Part shown: positions 23,103 to 38,014 of the stretch, piece by piece | Layout: each line of letters opens with the position of its first letter | How positions within the stretch are numbered: the first letter of the stretch is position 1 | NCBI GenBank assembly: GCA_016617855.1 | Contig: JAECUM010011048.1 | Coordinates: 1-64,000 of the forward strand | From: Megalonaias nervosa | Taxonomy: Eukaryota > Mollusca > Bivalvia > Unionida > Unionidae | Length of the DNA stretch: 64,000 bases | Direction of reading: 5' to 3' | Position numbers and translations under genes: made by a program | The notes under the pieces: generated by a model | Seen by the model: only the letters and a program-made list of their open reading frames with translations | Database searches by the model: none | What the model was told of the DNA's origin: nothing

Positions 23103-23132
<30 letters not shown>
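22799..23132 (+). mobile_element. Complete tRNA-derived SINE (type 2) with 10-bp target-site duplication
   Basis: The tRNA-like head starts GCTCCGGTGGCCTAGTGG (box A TGGCCTAGTGG) and carries box B GGTTCGAACCC. It folds as D and T arms, with an anticodon-like loop CTCGGAT. A unique body of about 230 bp follows, then a (CA)n tail (23104-23132). ATTTAAAACC occurs immediately before (22789-22798) and immediately after (23133-23142), as expected from LINE-mediated insertion. A reverse-oriented copy lies at 40143-40485. The head is SINE-like, not a functional tRNA gene. Confidence 0.93.
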
Positions 23133-23134
<2 letters not shown>

Positions 23135-23142
23135 TTAAAACC

Positions 23143-26650
<3,508 letters not shown>

Positions 26651-26717
<67 letters not shown>
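26651..26717. repeat. Compound (CT)n(AT)n microsatellite
   Basis: (CT)n passes into (AT)n at about 26687. Open frames here are dipeptide-repeat artefacts. Confidence 0.97.
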
Positions 26718-26720
<3 letters not shown>

Positions 26721-26802
26721 AATTTTAAGAAGTGACTTCTCATTTTGAACAGAATAGGGAGAAGTGACAGTGGAACCGATAGAGGTGGCAGCTAAACAGG
26801 AA

Positions 26803-26808
<6 letters not shown>

Positions 26809-26897
<89 letters not shown>

Positions 26898-26904
26898 TGT
26901 GTGT
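26809..26904. repeat. Compound (AT)n(GT)n microsatellite
   Basis: (AT)n to about 26854, then (GT)n to 26904 with one C interruption. It is only about 90 bp from the preceding compound tract. Confidence 0.97.
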
Positions 26905-27822
26905 ATATGCTGGTATAAGCAATTTCATACACCAATGCTATTCGTGTATCAAATTGTGGTCCGCCCATGGCGAAATAATGCCCATATATATAATCATTGT
27001 TGCAACTGTGTTATATCAGTTACATAAATCAATGATGAATTTCCACTCAATCATTAGGAACGTATGAAAACAACGATAAAAAGCATCAATAATCCACGTT
27101 TTCTAAAAGAATTTAACATGGTACACAATTTTATTGCAATCCTTTCTGGTTTCCCTCCCCCTCCACATGCATAAGGGACAAAATACGCATAAATCTTGAG
27201 TGAGAGAGAAAAAGAATTTGGACTGGACGAAAACCTTGAAACTGAACTTACACCAAGTACCCTACAAGAATATGGTTCGTCCTAACGGTATGTGTACACT
27301 TTCCTTGGGATTTATCTACAATGTTCATATAATCAATGATGAAAAGTTGCAACAGCCTGTCGACACAACACGGTAAACTTCTTGATTACGAGGCAAACAT
27401 AATGTAATGTATTTAATGCGTTGTTGTTATTTTTGTCGTTGTTGTTTCTTAAAGCTATAATAATATTCTAAAATTCGATTATTATTAATCAAATATGTCC
27501 AAAGGCCGCCCCCTACCCCTTCTCTCACTGCGATTGTTGAACAGGCAAGCAGACTAATCGACCAACAGACAAACACAGGGATTAACAATAACAAAAATGC
27601 CCTTATCGTAATTCTCCATTAACCCCAAACCACCCCCATCTCTCTCGACCATCGTAGCGAGATAAGGGCGAAAATCCATGAAATGACGAGCGTAGAGAGG
27701 ATTTTCGCCTGTGTCATGCGATTGTCTCGGGACCCTGTGAATCAACGATGGTAAAAGTTAAGTCAAACCGACCAAAGAAAAAGGAGAGAGAGAGAGAGAG
27801 AATTTTATGGTCGGTAGTTATA
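26905..27822. other. No gene; (GA)n at 27783-27801
   Basis: A short GA tract lies directly left of the long hairpin. Nothing else was recognised. Confidence 0.5.
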
Positions 27823-27947
27823 GGTTACTGCATTTGTATGGGAAAATATGAACGAGTTTTTCGAATGGCTATACTGCACGACCTTGGGAGTGCAGTATAT
27901 CCATCCGACAAAACGAGTTCATGTTTTCCATTACAAATGCAGTAACC
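27823..27947. repeat. Long imperfect hairpin (about 60 bp arms)
   Basis: The left arm starts GGTTACTGCATTTGTATGG. The right arm ends CATTACAAATGCAGTAACC, its inverse with one indel. Pairing continues inward through GAAAA-ATGAAC and A-TGG-TATACTGCAC. The centre is a perfect 10 bp stem TATACTGCAC / GTGCAGTATA around a 10 bp loop (27870-27899). Confidence 0.85.
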
Positions 27948-29060
27948 TTTTTATTATATGCTCATTTTCTTATTCTACCCAAGGCTTAAATATATAAACA
28001 AAAATGCACTACAAGAAACAAAGTAACTGAATGTAAGCCGTATTCCAAACTAAATACACAAGCGTAGCTGCATCATTACACAACAACATTATTAATGCGC
28101 ACGTAACTCCGCCCAGACAAATTTGAAGTTGGTCGCGCGCTAGACGTAAGTTTCGAAAGAAAATGGCATTTGGTCTACTTAAAATTGAAATTTGGAGTAA
28201 TATTGTTAATGAATGCGCATTACAACAACTTTTCCATTTGATCTGGAATGAATATGTTTTGGTATTTTTGTCGATTCGACGCAATTTCGTGATTATGGTC
28301 TGGATTTATCTACATTAAGTAACTTACATCGGATTCCAGCAGCGTCTGCCAATTTAATCGTATTGAAGTGTGTTGACATCGGCGTGCGTGTTTCTGTTCT
28401 GTCATTGAATGATTCAGATCATAATGTGGGAAAAATATGAAGTCTTTCAATTGCAATTATCGAAATGACGCTGTGGAATTTAATGTTTATTTCATTTTGA
28501 GTGCAGTAAGGAGGATGTAACTGCACTTGGAATAAACTCAAAAATACAGTACAATTTCGAAATGTGTAATCAAGCTTGAGAACCCATGACATGGCTCATA
28601 TAATTCGGATTTGCAGAACTACTAAAGTACATTTTGAGGAAATTCAGGATGTAAAATTGTAAGTTATTTTTGCCATTTTTATTACCAGCTAAAGAAGACA
28701 GTTTATGTCTTATAACTTGCATATTATTGTAAGGACCCTGTCTGGCGTCTATAGCTAGCCTAAATCTGAAACCTTGTATCAAAAAAGTTAACGCGGAATG
28801 TGCCAAAGCTGCTGCTATGTGGCAGTCTATGAAACATTTGCTGGTATGTGGCAGTCCATGAAATATCTGCTTTAGTTTATTCATAAAAAAATTGTTTACG
28901 TTAGAAAATAGAATTGTTTGTTTACAATAGAAAGTAGTTCCTTTATTCACGTGCATTAAGTAATAATTGAGCGCGAGGAGTGCAGTATCGCATAATATTG
29001 CACGATTCTGACAATGTAAAAGTTAACGGAGAAAAAAAAATGAGCATATAATAATAATGT
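27948..29060. repeat. Possible foldback element with repeated GTGCAGT hairpins
   Basis: ATTATATGCTCATTTT near 27955 is inverted near 29036-29051 (AAAATGAGCATATAAT). Between them, a 7 bp stem GTGCAGT/ACTGCAC lies at 28501-28526, and GTGCAGTAT/ATATTGCAC (one mismatch) lies at 28980-29003. A 34 bp duplication (TATGTGGCAGTC-ATGAAA) lies at about 28817-28870. Frames of 91 and 128 codons on the minus strand have no recognised family. Confidence 0.5.
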
Positions 29061-29904
29061 TAATTAAGCAGAATAATGACTTAGATTAACTGTAAATACA
29101 TCAAAATATTTTCATTACCTCTTGCTGGTTCGTCATTTCGCTTAGTTTCTATTCCACACTAATTTCCAAGCGCCGACACGTGAATGGCTAAGCTGTCAAT
29201 GTTCAAGAAACTAGCCATCTGTTTGTAATGCTCTGTTCTCTTCATTAAAACCATCTTTCATGTTTAAATCATAAGTATGTCTGATACTGATTTAGTCAAT
29301 GTGAATAAAAATGGAAACTCAGGGAAGAAAACAATCAACTTATCAATTTGCAAAGGTGATTGTGAATAGCCACAAAAGGCACAGGACCACATTTTGTAGC
29401 GGACACACTAGGCAGGGATATGAAGGGTACATTCACTTGGTCAATACATAGTTGCCTGTAGTTAATCTTAACTCCGTTCAAATCTCAACTCCTTTCAAAG
29501 GGCAAATATGTGTATTTGTATGCGATATAAATAAAATATATGTATAGTATGTACGCTGTATCTATGATATACCACTCACTGTATATTTTTTTCATTAACA
29601 GGAAACTCGGAAAGCCTCGTTTCCTTTTAATGAAACTTGTACATCTCGTTATATCTTTGATACATACATACATACATACATACGTGTGTGTGTTTTTTTG
29701 TTCTCGTTCTCTTGTTTGAAATATGTCATCTCACTCTCAGTATGCATATTTAAACATCAGATTGGTTTAAAGCAATGCCTTAATTTTTCAGTACATGTTA
29801 CATGTTCATTAAAAACACATTCTGAATGTGTATATAAATTATCATATTCATATGCAGTGTACATGTACTTGAAAGAGTATGTTTGGATAGTGAGACACAG
29901 TTGA
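29061..29904. other. No gene; (TACA)n and (GT)n at 29659-29692
   Basis: A short tetranucleotide run (CATA)n followed by GT repeats. Otherwise unrecognised. Confidence 0.55.
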
Positions 29905-30500
29905 AATGGGCTGTTCTAGAAACCAGGAAAGAACAGTGAGCAGTGTGTCTTCTTCTTCTTCTTCTTCCGATAATGTGCTGTATTCCTCTGGAAAATACTC
30001 GCACGTGGTGTGAACCATGTACATGTGGTGGAAGGTCCAAGTGCAGCTAAAAACAGGTTAAAAACATCACTGGTCTGGAACCAAGCGATCCCCATGCCAA
30101 ATCTTGTTCTGAAAGCATCGATGGAATTTGGCGTTGTTTAGGGTGGCTGGTAAGGAGTTCCACAGGCGGATTCCTGATGGGAAGGAATCTTTATATACGT
30201 TGACTCGGTGAAGGGGACGAGAAATCTGTACGAATGTCCTCTGGTGAAAGATCCTGGCAGTTGGAGGTATAATGCTACTGGGATGTCTGCTTGGTTACAC
30301 CGAGAGCTTCCGTTTGATTTGAACCTCCAATAAGTTGACAATGTTAGGGACCACCTGGCGACAATCAGGTTAGAAGTTATAAATTGATAAGTGAAATTAC
30401 TTGTGCATTTTTCATATCCTTGATGCTTTTCTTTTTTAAAATCAGTGTTGGTGGTTACAAACAATTGGAAGGGTGTTCGAATACCATAGTTTGAATCAAC
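29905..30500 (-). pseudogene. Non-LTR retrotransposon 3' end, C-terminal ORF2 fragment
   Basis: Read on the minus strand, a frame near 30205-30130 gives VYKDSFPSGIRLWNSLPATL, the typical C-terminal signature of LINE ORF2 proteins after the RT domain. Upstream pieces (QADIPVALYL, TRGHSYRFLVPF) match the same region in another frame, so a frameshift is present. (TTC)n lies at 29950-29968 within the 3' untranslated part. Two other partial copies lie at 11815-11970 and 12178-12440. The RT domain itself is absent. Confidence 0.7.
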
Positions 30501-31091
30501 CCCAGTATATAAGAGCAAATGCACGAGAGTCCTGATACCATATTGTTCGTCCTAATTTTATCGTTGCCAATAAAAGCGTTACCGTTACTATTCAGAGAAA
30601 ACACACTGAAACATTAAAGTCGAACTAGACCCTCTTTCCAACCGAATCGACAGCACCAAAATTAAATATGGCGCCTTGCATGACATGTGAGTGCATCTAT
30701 TTTTAGAAAGGATTTTTTTTCTTCATATAACCACTCACATTCTAGTTTCTTTACCACAGTCAATTGAAAGGACTGCAAAGTTATGGTTTTATTATTTGTC
30801 TTCATACTTGCAGTAACGTCATGCATTGGTTAAATAATATTAGCTTCACTGCTTTTTTCGGATTTACACAACAATGAGTGGTCAATAAACAAGCTTGCCC
30901 TTACAACGCTGCTCGAATTCCACAACACAGCATTGTCCCATGCGTTTCTGACCGATATAATTACATCTTTAAGATAATTCCTGTATCACATAATATTTAG
31001 AGTTTGCTTTCTTTTGAATTGTATATTTTCCTTAACCTATTTGCCCAATGATTGACGAAAACAAACATTCTAATGAAGTGATACTTCCTAT
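30501..31091. other. No gene recognised
   Basis: AT-rich sequence without identifiable features. Confidence 0.5.
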
Positions 31092-31638
31092 AGTAGAAGT
31101 CATACAGGTCATGTATGCATTCAGTACCGACTATTTCAGTCATGGGTGACAATCGATAGAATATGATTCTACATACCTTTAAATAGCAAGTATTCACTTC
31201 ATTTGGATTCTTATAGATCCACATTCCTTTGGAATGTCATTATTTAGACACGCCGAGAAGTGCCTACCGCAAATTCAGTGTTAAAGTACGTATACATTTT
31301 TGGACGAAATGAACCTAATGGTGTGATCTAGTACAATTCGGACTGAATGTCGCGCGCTGTGATGTCACAATGAAAGCTACGCATACTGATAAACAAATTC
31401 GTACTACCCTATATTGTGATGATTCCACTCGACGTGCTCTTTACTTGACTCAAGTTTAGTACATGGCCTCCATTGTTAAAGACCATAGAGATCGATAATT
31501 TTCGTCTGGAAATTTCTTGAAGGCAGTTATGGTGCAGAGCATTAAATAATCAGGATTGAATATACTTTGTTTAAAGAAAATTAGTGTTACATTTTAAAAG
31601 AATAATTTATATTTAATTTAAAATGAGTAAATGCGCAT
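31092..31638. repeat. Dispersed ~560 bp repeat R560, copy 2
   Basis: Same-orientation partner of 13290-13855, similar from AGTAGAAGTCATACAGGTCA to GAGTAAATGCGCATG. No coding potential. The flanks differ from those of copy 1. Confidence 0.75.
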
Positions 31639-31867
31639 GCTTGACCCATGTGACTTTTATTATAGACACAGCTATATCCGCCATTATTATCCCATGACAG
31701 GTTTACTTAAGGTTTCAAACCGATTTTATGAAGAAAATGACGTAAACCAGGCAGTTTAAATCTTCGAATTTTCTTTTCAGATATTTCGACGTGTATTTCA
31801 TCGATTCTATTCTTAAACAGAAATTGCAAATTACAAACACTAGTTAGTACAATTTCATCATGCATGT

Positions 31868-31962
31868 AGATTCTACTTGCAAACTTTTTCACATACCCTC
31901 GATGGTCGAGCCGAGACTCAAACTCGCACGAACAGATGTAAACTGTGCGAGTGAATTGCATT
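31868..31962 (-). mobile_element. Fragment of tRNA-derived SINE (type 3), reverse orientation
   Basis: The reverse complement carries a box B-like GAGTTTGAGTCTCGGCTCG, then GGGTATGTGAAAAAGTTTGC. This parallels GGGTTTGAGTCTCGGGTTTG and GGGTATGTGAGAAAGCTTGC of the complete SINE at 44059-44316. Box A and the 3' part are missing. Confidence 0.65.
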
Positions 31963-31966
31963 GCAA

Positions 31967-31970
<4 letters not shown>

Positions 31971-32004
<34 letters not shown>
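31971..32004. repeat. (GT)n microsatellite
   Basis: About 17 GT repeats just right of the SINE fragment. Confidence 0.95.
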
Positions 32005-32009
<5 letters not shown>

Positions 32010-32316
32010 AATTAAAGATTAATTTTGTTCATGCACTGTCAAACCTTTACTTCTGACTGGTCAATATACTGTTGCAACCTTTGGTTCTTTTTTTCACTGC
32101 AAGAATAAGATGAGGGTATTAATTCTTAGAGGATTATCAGGCGATAATCTTCCAATATTTAATATAACTTTTTTAAACATGTGTGCATTTGCTTAATATA
32201 CAACAGACACTATTTTGTAGCAGTTGGTAGTTGCCTGTCAAACACAAGTGTATGGCACACTTATGATCCTTCCCACTGGTATGTTCGTCCACGGCAACTA
32301 CTGAGGTATTAAAAAA

Positions 32317-32319
<3 letters not shown>

Positions 32320-32354
<35 letters not shown>
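32320..32354. repeat. (GT)n microsatellite
   Basis: About 17 GT repeats. Confidence 0.95.
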
Positions 32355-32356
<2 letters not shown>

Positions 32357-32479
32357 ATATGCATGTTTATATGATGTGCATCAGTTAATTAAGGTGTACA
32401 TAAATATTTGTGACAGTTCTCATGTCACCTGTGTAGCAATTAAAGTACAAAATTATGAACGATCAAATTAAAGTTATAT

Positions 32480-32695
32480 CCATAACAGCAAGGGGTATGT
32501 AGGAGAGATATCCCCTATTGTAACAATATGGGGTACGTAGGAGAGAGATCCCCTATTGTAACAGTAAGGGGTGTGTAGGAGTGATATCCCCTATTGTAAC
32601 AGTAAGGGGTACGTAGGAGAGATATTCGCTACTGTAACAGTAAGCGGTATGTGGGAGAGATATCCCCTATTGTAACAGCAAGGGGTATGTGGTTT
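32480..32695. repeat. 38 bp minisatellite
   Basis: CCCCTATTGTAACAGTAAGG recurs with a 38 bp spacing (TAACA at 32521, 32559, 32597). About 5-6 units, well conserved. Confidence 0.92.
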
Positions 32696-32819
32696 TAGTA
32701 AAAAAAAATCTAGTAATAGAACTGACGTTGCAATTCTTTTTAGAATTTAATTTTTCAAGAACAAGATGTGATGGTAGATGCATTGTATTAGATAAATTGA
32801 ATAATGGGAATAGAATAAT

Positions 32820-32822
<3 letters not shown>

Positions 32823-32886
<64 letters not shown>
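32823..32886. repeat. (TA)n microsatellite
   Basis: About 32 TA repeats. Confidence 0.97.
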
Positions 32887-32887
<1 letters not shown>

Positions 32888-32889
<2 letters not shown>

Positions 32890-33092
32890 ATAATGACGAT
32901 AATTCAGACTTCTTTAAGAATCTGAGACAAGATATTGTTATCTTTAATATTTCATATATTACCTTTAAGGGTTACTGGAATGCTGTTCATGACACTAAAT
33001 TTGATACATATGATGTTACTCATGATATAAATCCCATGGTCCGAACTGCTGTTCGAGGCATCCGGAATGAACTAAATTTATTACATCCATAG
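32888..33092 (+). other. Stop-free 66-codon frame of unknown origin
   Basis: Directly right of the TA tract the plus strand is open for about 66 codons to a TAG at 33092. The translation looks compositionally like a real protein (it includes KGYWNAVHDTKFDTYD and NPMVRTAVRGIRNEL). No ATG precedes it outside the TA tract. I do not recognise the family. It may be an exon remnant or part of a mobile-element protein. Confidence 0.3.
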
Positions 33093-33446
33093 TGGGTAGT
33101 CAGTCCTGGTGCTTGATTATTTACTTGGAGACAGCCCATTCCTATAAATCAAAGACCATTGGATTATGTCTTATTTCTGAAGACATGTTTTCATGTTTCA
33201 CAGATTCAGCTATTTGTTCTAGGGAACAAAACAGATCACTGCTATAACTTTAACCGTGTCATAATCGGCACTACCTAGTGGTCATGGTTATTGGAAATCA
33301 AAGCAAACATTGCAAGAAAAACATGAATATACTAAAACAATTAAAAATGTATCGTAAACAAAGGATTCACTACAAGCAAAGCCAACATGGAATGATAAGC
33401 TCTTATTTGAAATTCTTAACTGAAAATTAGAACTGACGTCACTGAA
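33093..33446. other. No gene recognised
   Basis: AT-rich with no recognised repeat or coding sequence. Confidence 0.45.
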
Positions 33447-33459
33447 TATATATATATAG

Positions 33460-33526
<67 letters not shown>
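33447..33526. repeat. (TA)n microsatellite, interrupted
   Basis: (TA)n at 33447-33459, a short GAATTT interruption, then (TA)n at 33465-33526. Confidence 0.96.
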
Positions 33527-33528
<2 letters not shown>

Positions 33529-34582
33529 CAAGTGCAAATCGAGAAAACCAACACGCCAAAAGAACTGAAGCTGAAATTTTAATTTTAAAGAAATTATTTA
33601 ATCAAAGAAATGGTACAGAGATTACAGCACAAATCAACAATAAATATGCCCGAATCAGAAGAAAAAAAGGGAAACAAATATAGAAGGAGTAATGTTAAGA
33701 TAAAAAAAACAAAACAAGGTGGCATGTACTGGTGTAAAGAATTCAGACTGTTTCCTTTACCAGGAAAATAAAAATTACACACACAAAATAACGAAGGAAA
33801 AGGCTAACAGACGCGAAACTATTGAAGCAACAAAAAGAGTTTTATGTGAGAGTGTTCTTACAAGTACATTGAAAAGAGAAAAGTAGGACAAAGAGAAAGA
33901 AGGAGGAGAGTGTCAGCACAGGTGAGCTCTGTCGCATTATATATGATGAACCGGTGGAAAGAGAAATGCACACACACAATCATACTTCTTGCGACATCAA
34001 CAGTTTCTAAGGAAGAGAGCAAAAGCGAAACCAGAATTTGCATTCACCATATGATTTCTAGCCGAAATGTGGAGTCAGAATGATATTGCTTACATAAATA
34101 CAACCATGACTCGAGTTGTGTTCAATATTGGCCACTTTCATAACTCTGTATTGAACAATGTTATTTTGAGCCAGAATTAACTAAACATTTACAACATAAC
34201 CTAACTTTTTCGACAAAGTGAAAAAAAAAACACCGTGATAATAATGGAATAATAAAACATATAGTATTAGAAAGAGACCGTGAAGCTGAAACCGCCATAA
34301 AAAGAAATACATGAAACTGATCCGTACATCCCCCAAACGGAAATGAGGGCAATTTTGCAAAATGCCTGCATCAGACAAATAGGACAGTGCGTGAAGAGAA
34401 AAATGTTATTGTTGATGAAGGCAATAAAAAAAAACCCACATCCGCCATGCAAAGAAAGCATTATACTTACAAAACAAGGAACAGTGCTTACATTAAAGTT
34501 CTAAACTATTCTCCTATGACGTCCAAGAATACTACGCATGGAAATGGGCCTCGGAACAAAATAAAACCAAAAAAATAAGAAA
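33527..34582. other. No gene recognised
   Basis: A-rich on the plus strand (many AAAAAA and GAAG runs). Several 60-65 codon minus-strand frames are rich in F/L/S/C only because of that composition. Confidence 0.5.
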
Positions 34583-34587
34583 AACAT

Positions 34588-35487
34588 TGTTACGTATCGG
34601 CTTTTTCAAAAGTAACTAAAGAAAAGAGTGAAGACAACAAGCTTTGTAAGTTTTAACAAAAATAATTTATTTCCCTAGAAAACAAGATGAAAAGGGTGAA
34701 AATATGAAATAGGACTTACAGTTTGTGAAGAAAATCCAAACATTTATCCTAGTGCTGAAAAAAATACAAGTCCTATCACTAAATAGTTTTAACTGAATCC
34801 AGGTTTGAATCTTGATAACGTTCCAAGATGGAGGATGATGACGTCAGGTGAAGTCTTCACACAAATGTCCAGATTTTCACGTTGAACCACAATTTGTACT
34901 GTACTATTCCAACTTCGAATGAATTTCACTGAATGTCTTTGTCCTAAACCACTTGTGTAGTTTTCCAGGGAAAAATAAATTATTATTTAAAAAGTAGATG
35001 AACTCCTATTGCTGTCATCTATAAGAAAACACATCTCGAGCTCTACAGATGTAAAGAAAAATAAACTCTCTCCAGCACAAGAAAAGTAATACCTTCTTCT
35101 CAAGGTATAAGAACGACTCTGACTATTTCACAGGAACCTAAGTGTTTTTAAACCGAACCAAAACGTCATTTCATGCACACGCACGAAGAACGCGTGGGGT
35201 TTTTTTTATCATCTAACAATCGCAGTACATGATGTAATCACGTATGCTTAGGAAATGACCCTGGCCACAACCAATCGTTTACGCCGATGTTTATCCAGTC
35301 AGCAAACTAAAATAATGCTTACGCAAGCCAAGAGTCATATTTACGTTCTAAATAAACACGATGTTTCTTTCAAAAATATCAGATCCCGTGAATATAATCA
35401 TCATCATAATAAAATATAATGATACAAAAATGAAATAAAAAGAATTCAAATTTTAACACACAAGTATTAAACTACATGGTCGTAACA
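34588..35487 (-). mobile_element. Solo LTR (family A), 900 bp, with perfect 5-bp target-site duplication
   Basis: The sequence runs from TGTTACGTATCGG to GGTCGTAACA, giving TG...CA ends with the longer inverted terminus TGTTACG/CGTAACA. AACAT is present immediately before (34583-34587) and immediately after (35488-35492). Five-bp duplications are usual for gypsy-type integrases. No internal region is attached, so this is a solo LTR left by recombination. The likely direction is minus, because AATAAA-type signals read toward the left end on that strand. Relatives lie at 958-1871 and, more distantly, 10380, 14408 and 39437. Confidence 0.92.
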
Positions 35488-35492
35488 AACAT

Positions 35493-35808
35493 ACTTATAT
35501 TGCAACAAAGCAGGGCTTACATCATAAGAATAAAACGTCATTTTGTATTGAAATAGATAACATGCCATATAGTAAAGTCCAATCAAACTCGGTGATGCAT
35601 GTCCTACGGTGAAACTTGCAGAGACGAGATAGTAGAGCACTCATAGTACAAGATAGATGTACTACGATTCTAGAAGCATAATATATTGAGCCCGACCTGA
35701 AAACACAACAGAGCAAGCAAAGTAAAGGGTACCTATTAGGGATTGCAGTTTTCCAAGGGTAGTTTTACCCCTAACTACCTATGACTTTATCAACGTTAAA
35801 CCAACTAG
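35493..35808. other. No gene recognised
   Basis: Short unique interval between the solo LTR and the 35 bp array. Confidence 0.5.
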
Positions 35809-37740
35809 TTGTGACTAAAAGCAGATTACTAGTGGATTGGATGATGTGACTATCAGCAGATTACTAGTGCATTGGTGTGATTATCAGCAGATTACTAGTG
35901 CATTGGATGTGATTCAGCAGATTACTAGCGCATAGGATGATGTAACTATCAGCAGATTACTAGTGGATTGGATGATGTGACTATCAGCAGAATACTAGTG
36001 CATTGGATCAGATTACTAGTGCATTGGAGGATGTGACTCAGATTACTAGTGGATTAGATGATATGACTATCAGCAGATTATTAGTGGATTGGAAGATATG
36101 CCTATCAGCAGATTACTAGTGAATTGGATGATGTGACTTTCAGTAGATTACTAGTGGATTGGATGATGTGACTATCAGCAGATTACTAGTGAATTGGATG
36201 ATGTGACTATCAGCAGATTACTAGTGCATTGGATGATGTGACTATCAGTAGATTACTAGTGCATTGGATGATGTGACTATCAGCAGATTACTAGTGGATC
36301 TTGTGACTCTCAGAAGATTACTAGTGGATTGGATGATGTGACTATCAGCAGATTAGTGCATTGGATGATGTGACTATCAGCAGATTACTAGTGAATTGGA
36401 TGATGTGACTATCAGCAGATTACTAGTGGATTGGATGATATGACTATCAGCAGATTACTAGTGAATTGGATGATGTGACTCTCAGCAGATCACTAGTGCA
36501 TTGGATGATGTAACTATCAGCAGATTACTAGTGGATCTTGTGACTATCAGCAGATTATTAGTGGATTGGATGATGTGACTATCATCAGATTACTAATGTA
36601 TTGGATGATGTGACTATCAGCAGATTACTAGTGCATTGGAGGATGTGACTCAGATTACTAGTGGATTGTATCATGTGACTATCAGCAGATTATTAGTGAA
36701 TTGGATGATGTGATTATCAGCAGATTACTAATGCATTGGATGTGACTATCAGCAGATTACTAGTGCATTGGATGATATAACTATCAGCAGATTACTAGTG
36801 AATTGGATGATGTGACTATCAGTAGATTACTAGTGCATTGGATGATGTGACTATCAGTAGATTACTAGTGCATTGGATGATGTGACTATCAGCAGATTAC
36901 TAGTGGATCTTGTGACTCTCAGAAGATTACTAGTGGATTGGATGATGTGACTATCAGCAGATTAGTGCATTGGATGATGTGACTATCAGCAGGTTTGGAC
37001 TAGTGCTAGTTTGGATGATGTGACTATCAGCAGATTACTAGTGGATTGGATGATATGACTATCAGCAGATTACTAGTGAATTTGATGATATGACTCTCAG
37101 CAGATCACTAGTGCATTGGATGATGTAACTATCAGCAGATTACTAGTGGATCTTGTGACTATCAGCAGATTATTAGTGGATTGGATGATGTGACTATCAT
37201 CAGATTACTAATGTATTGGATGATGTGACTATCAACAGATTACTAGTGCATTGGAGGATGTGACTCAGATTACTAGTGGATTGTATGATGTAACTATCAG
37301 CAGATTACTAGTGAATTGGATGATGTGACTATCAGCAGATTACTAGTGCATTGGATGTGACTATCAGCAGATTACTAGTGCATTGGATGATGTAACTATC
37401 AGCAGATTACTAATGGATTGGAAGACGTGACTATCAGCAGAATACTAGTGCACTGGATGTGAAAATCAGCAGATTGCTAGTACACTGGATGATGTGACTA
37501 TCAGCAGATTACTAGTGTATTGGTGTGACTATCAACAGATTACTAGTGCATGGATGTGACTATCAGCAGATTACTAGTGCATGGATGTGACTATCAACAG
37601 ATTACTAGTGCATGGATGTGACTATCAGCAGATTACTAGTGCATTGGATGATGTGACTATCAGCAGATTACTTGTGAATTGGATGATGTTACTATCAGCA
37701 GATCACTAGTGGATAGGATTATGTGACTATCAGTAGATTA
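35809..37740. repeat. 35 bp minisatellite array with higher-order structure
   Basis: More than 50 units are built on CAGCAGATTACTAGTG, a variable base, ATTGGATGATGTGACTAT. Unit variants (GTGGATCTTGTGACT, CAGTAG, CATCAG, ACTCTCAGCAGATC) recur in the same order. A block from 36241 reappears at 36850, and one from 36478 at about 37092. Blocks of roughly 610 bp were therefore duplicated after the units had diverged. Confidence 0.95.
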
Positions 37741-38014
37741 ACAGGCCTGTAGTGGATTGGGCAAGGAAATCCATGAATCATAATCTACTACCAATTCCAC
37801 CATATTCTGATGTATTCTCCCCCAAAAGGAGGACTAATGCAGATTACTAGTGCATTGGATGTGACTATCAGCAGATTACTAGTGGATAGGATGATGTAAC
37901 TATCAGCAGATTAACAGGCCTGTAGTGGATTGGGCAAGGAAATCCATGAATCATAATCTACTAGCAATTCCACCATATTCTGATGTATTCTCCCCCAAAA
38001 GGAGGACTAATGCA
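37737..38014. repeat. ~106 bp segment duplicated at the array edge
   Basis: GATTAACAGGCCTGTAGTGG through CCAAAAGGAGGACTAATGCAG occurs at 37737-37842 and again at 37909-38014, with array units between. One visible difference (CTACTACCA versus CTACTAGCA). Confidence 0.93.

Noticed and set aside
26740..27067. Frames with long IY, HT or CV dipeptide runs
   Set aside because: Direct translations of (AT)n, (GT)n and (CA)n microsatellites. The same applies to those at 9.5, 17, 24.4, 32.8, 33.4 and 52 kb.
35809..37740. CRISPR-like array of 35 bp repeats
   Set aside because: Units are contiguous without unique spacers, and the context is clearly eukaryotic.
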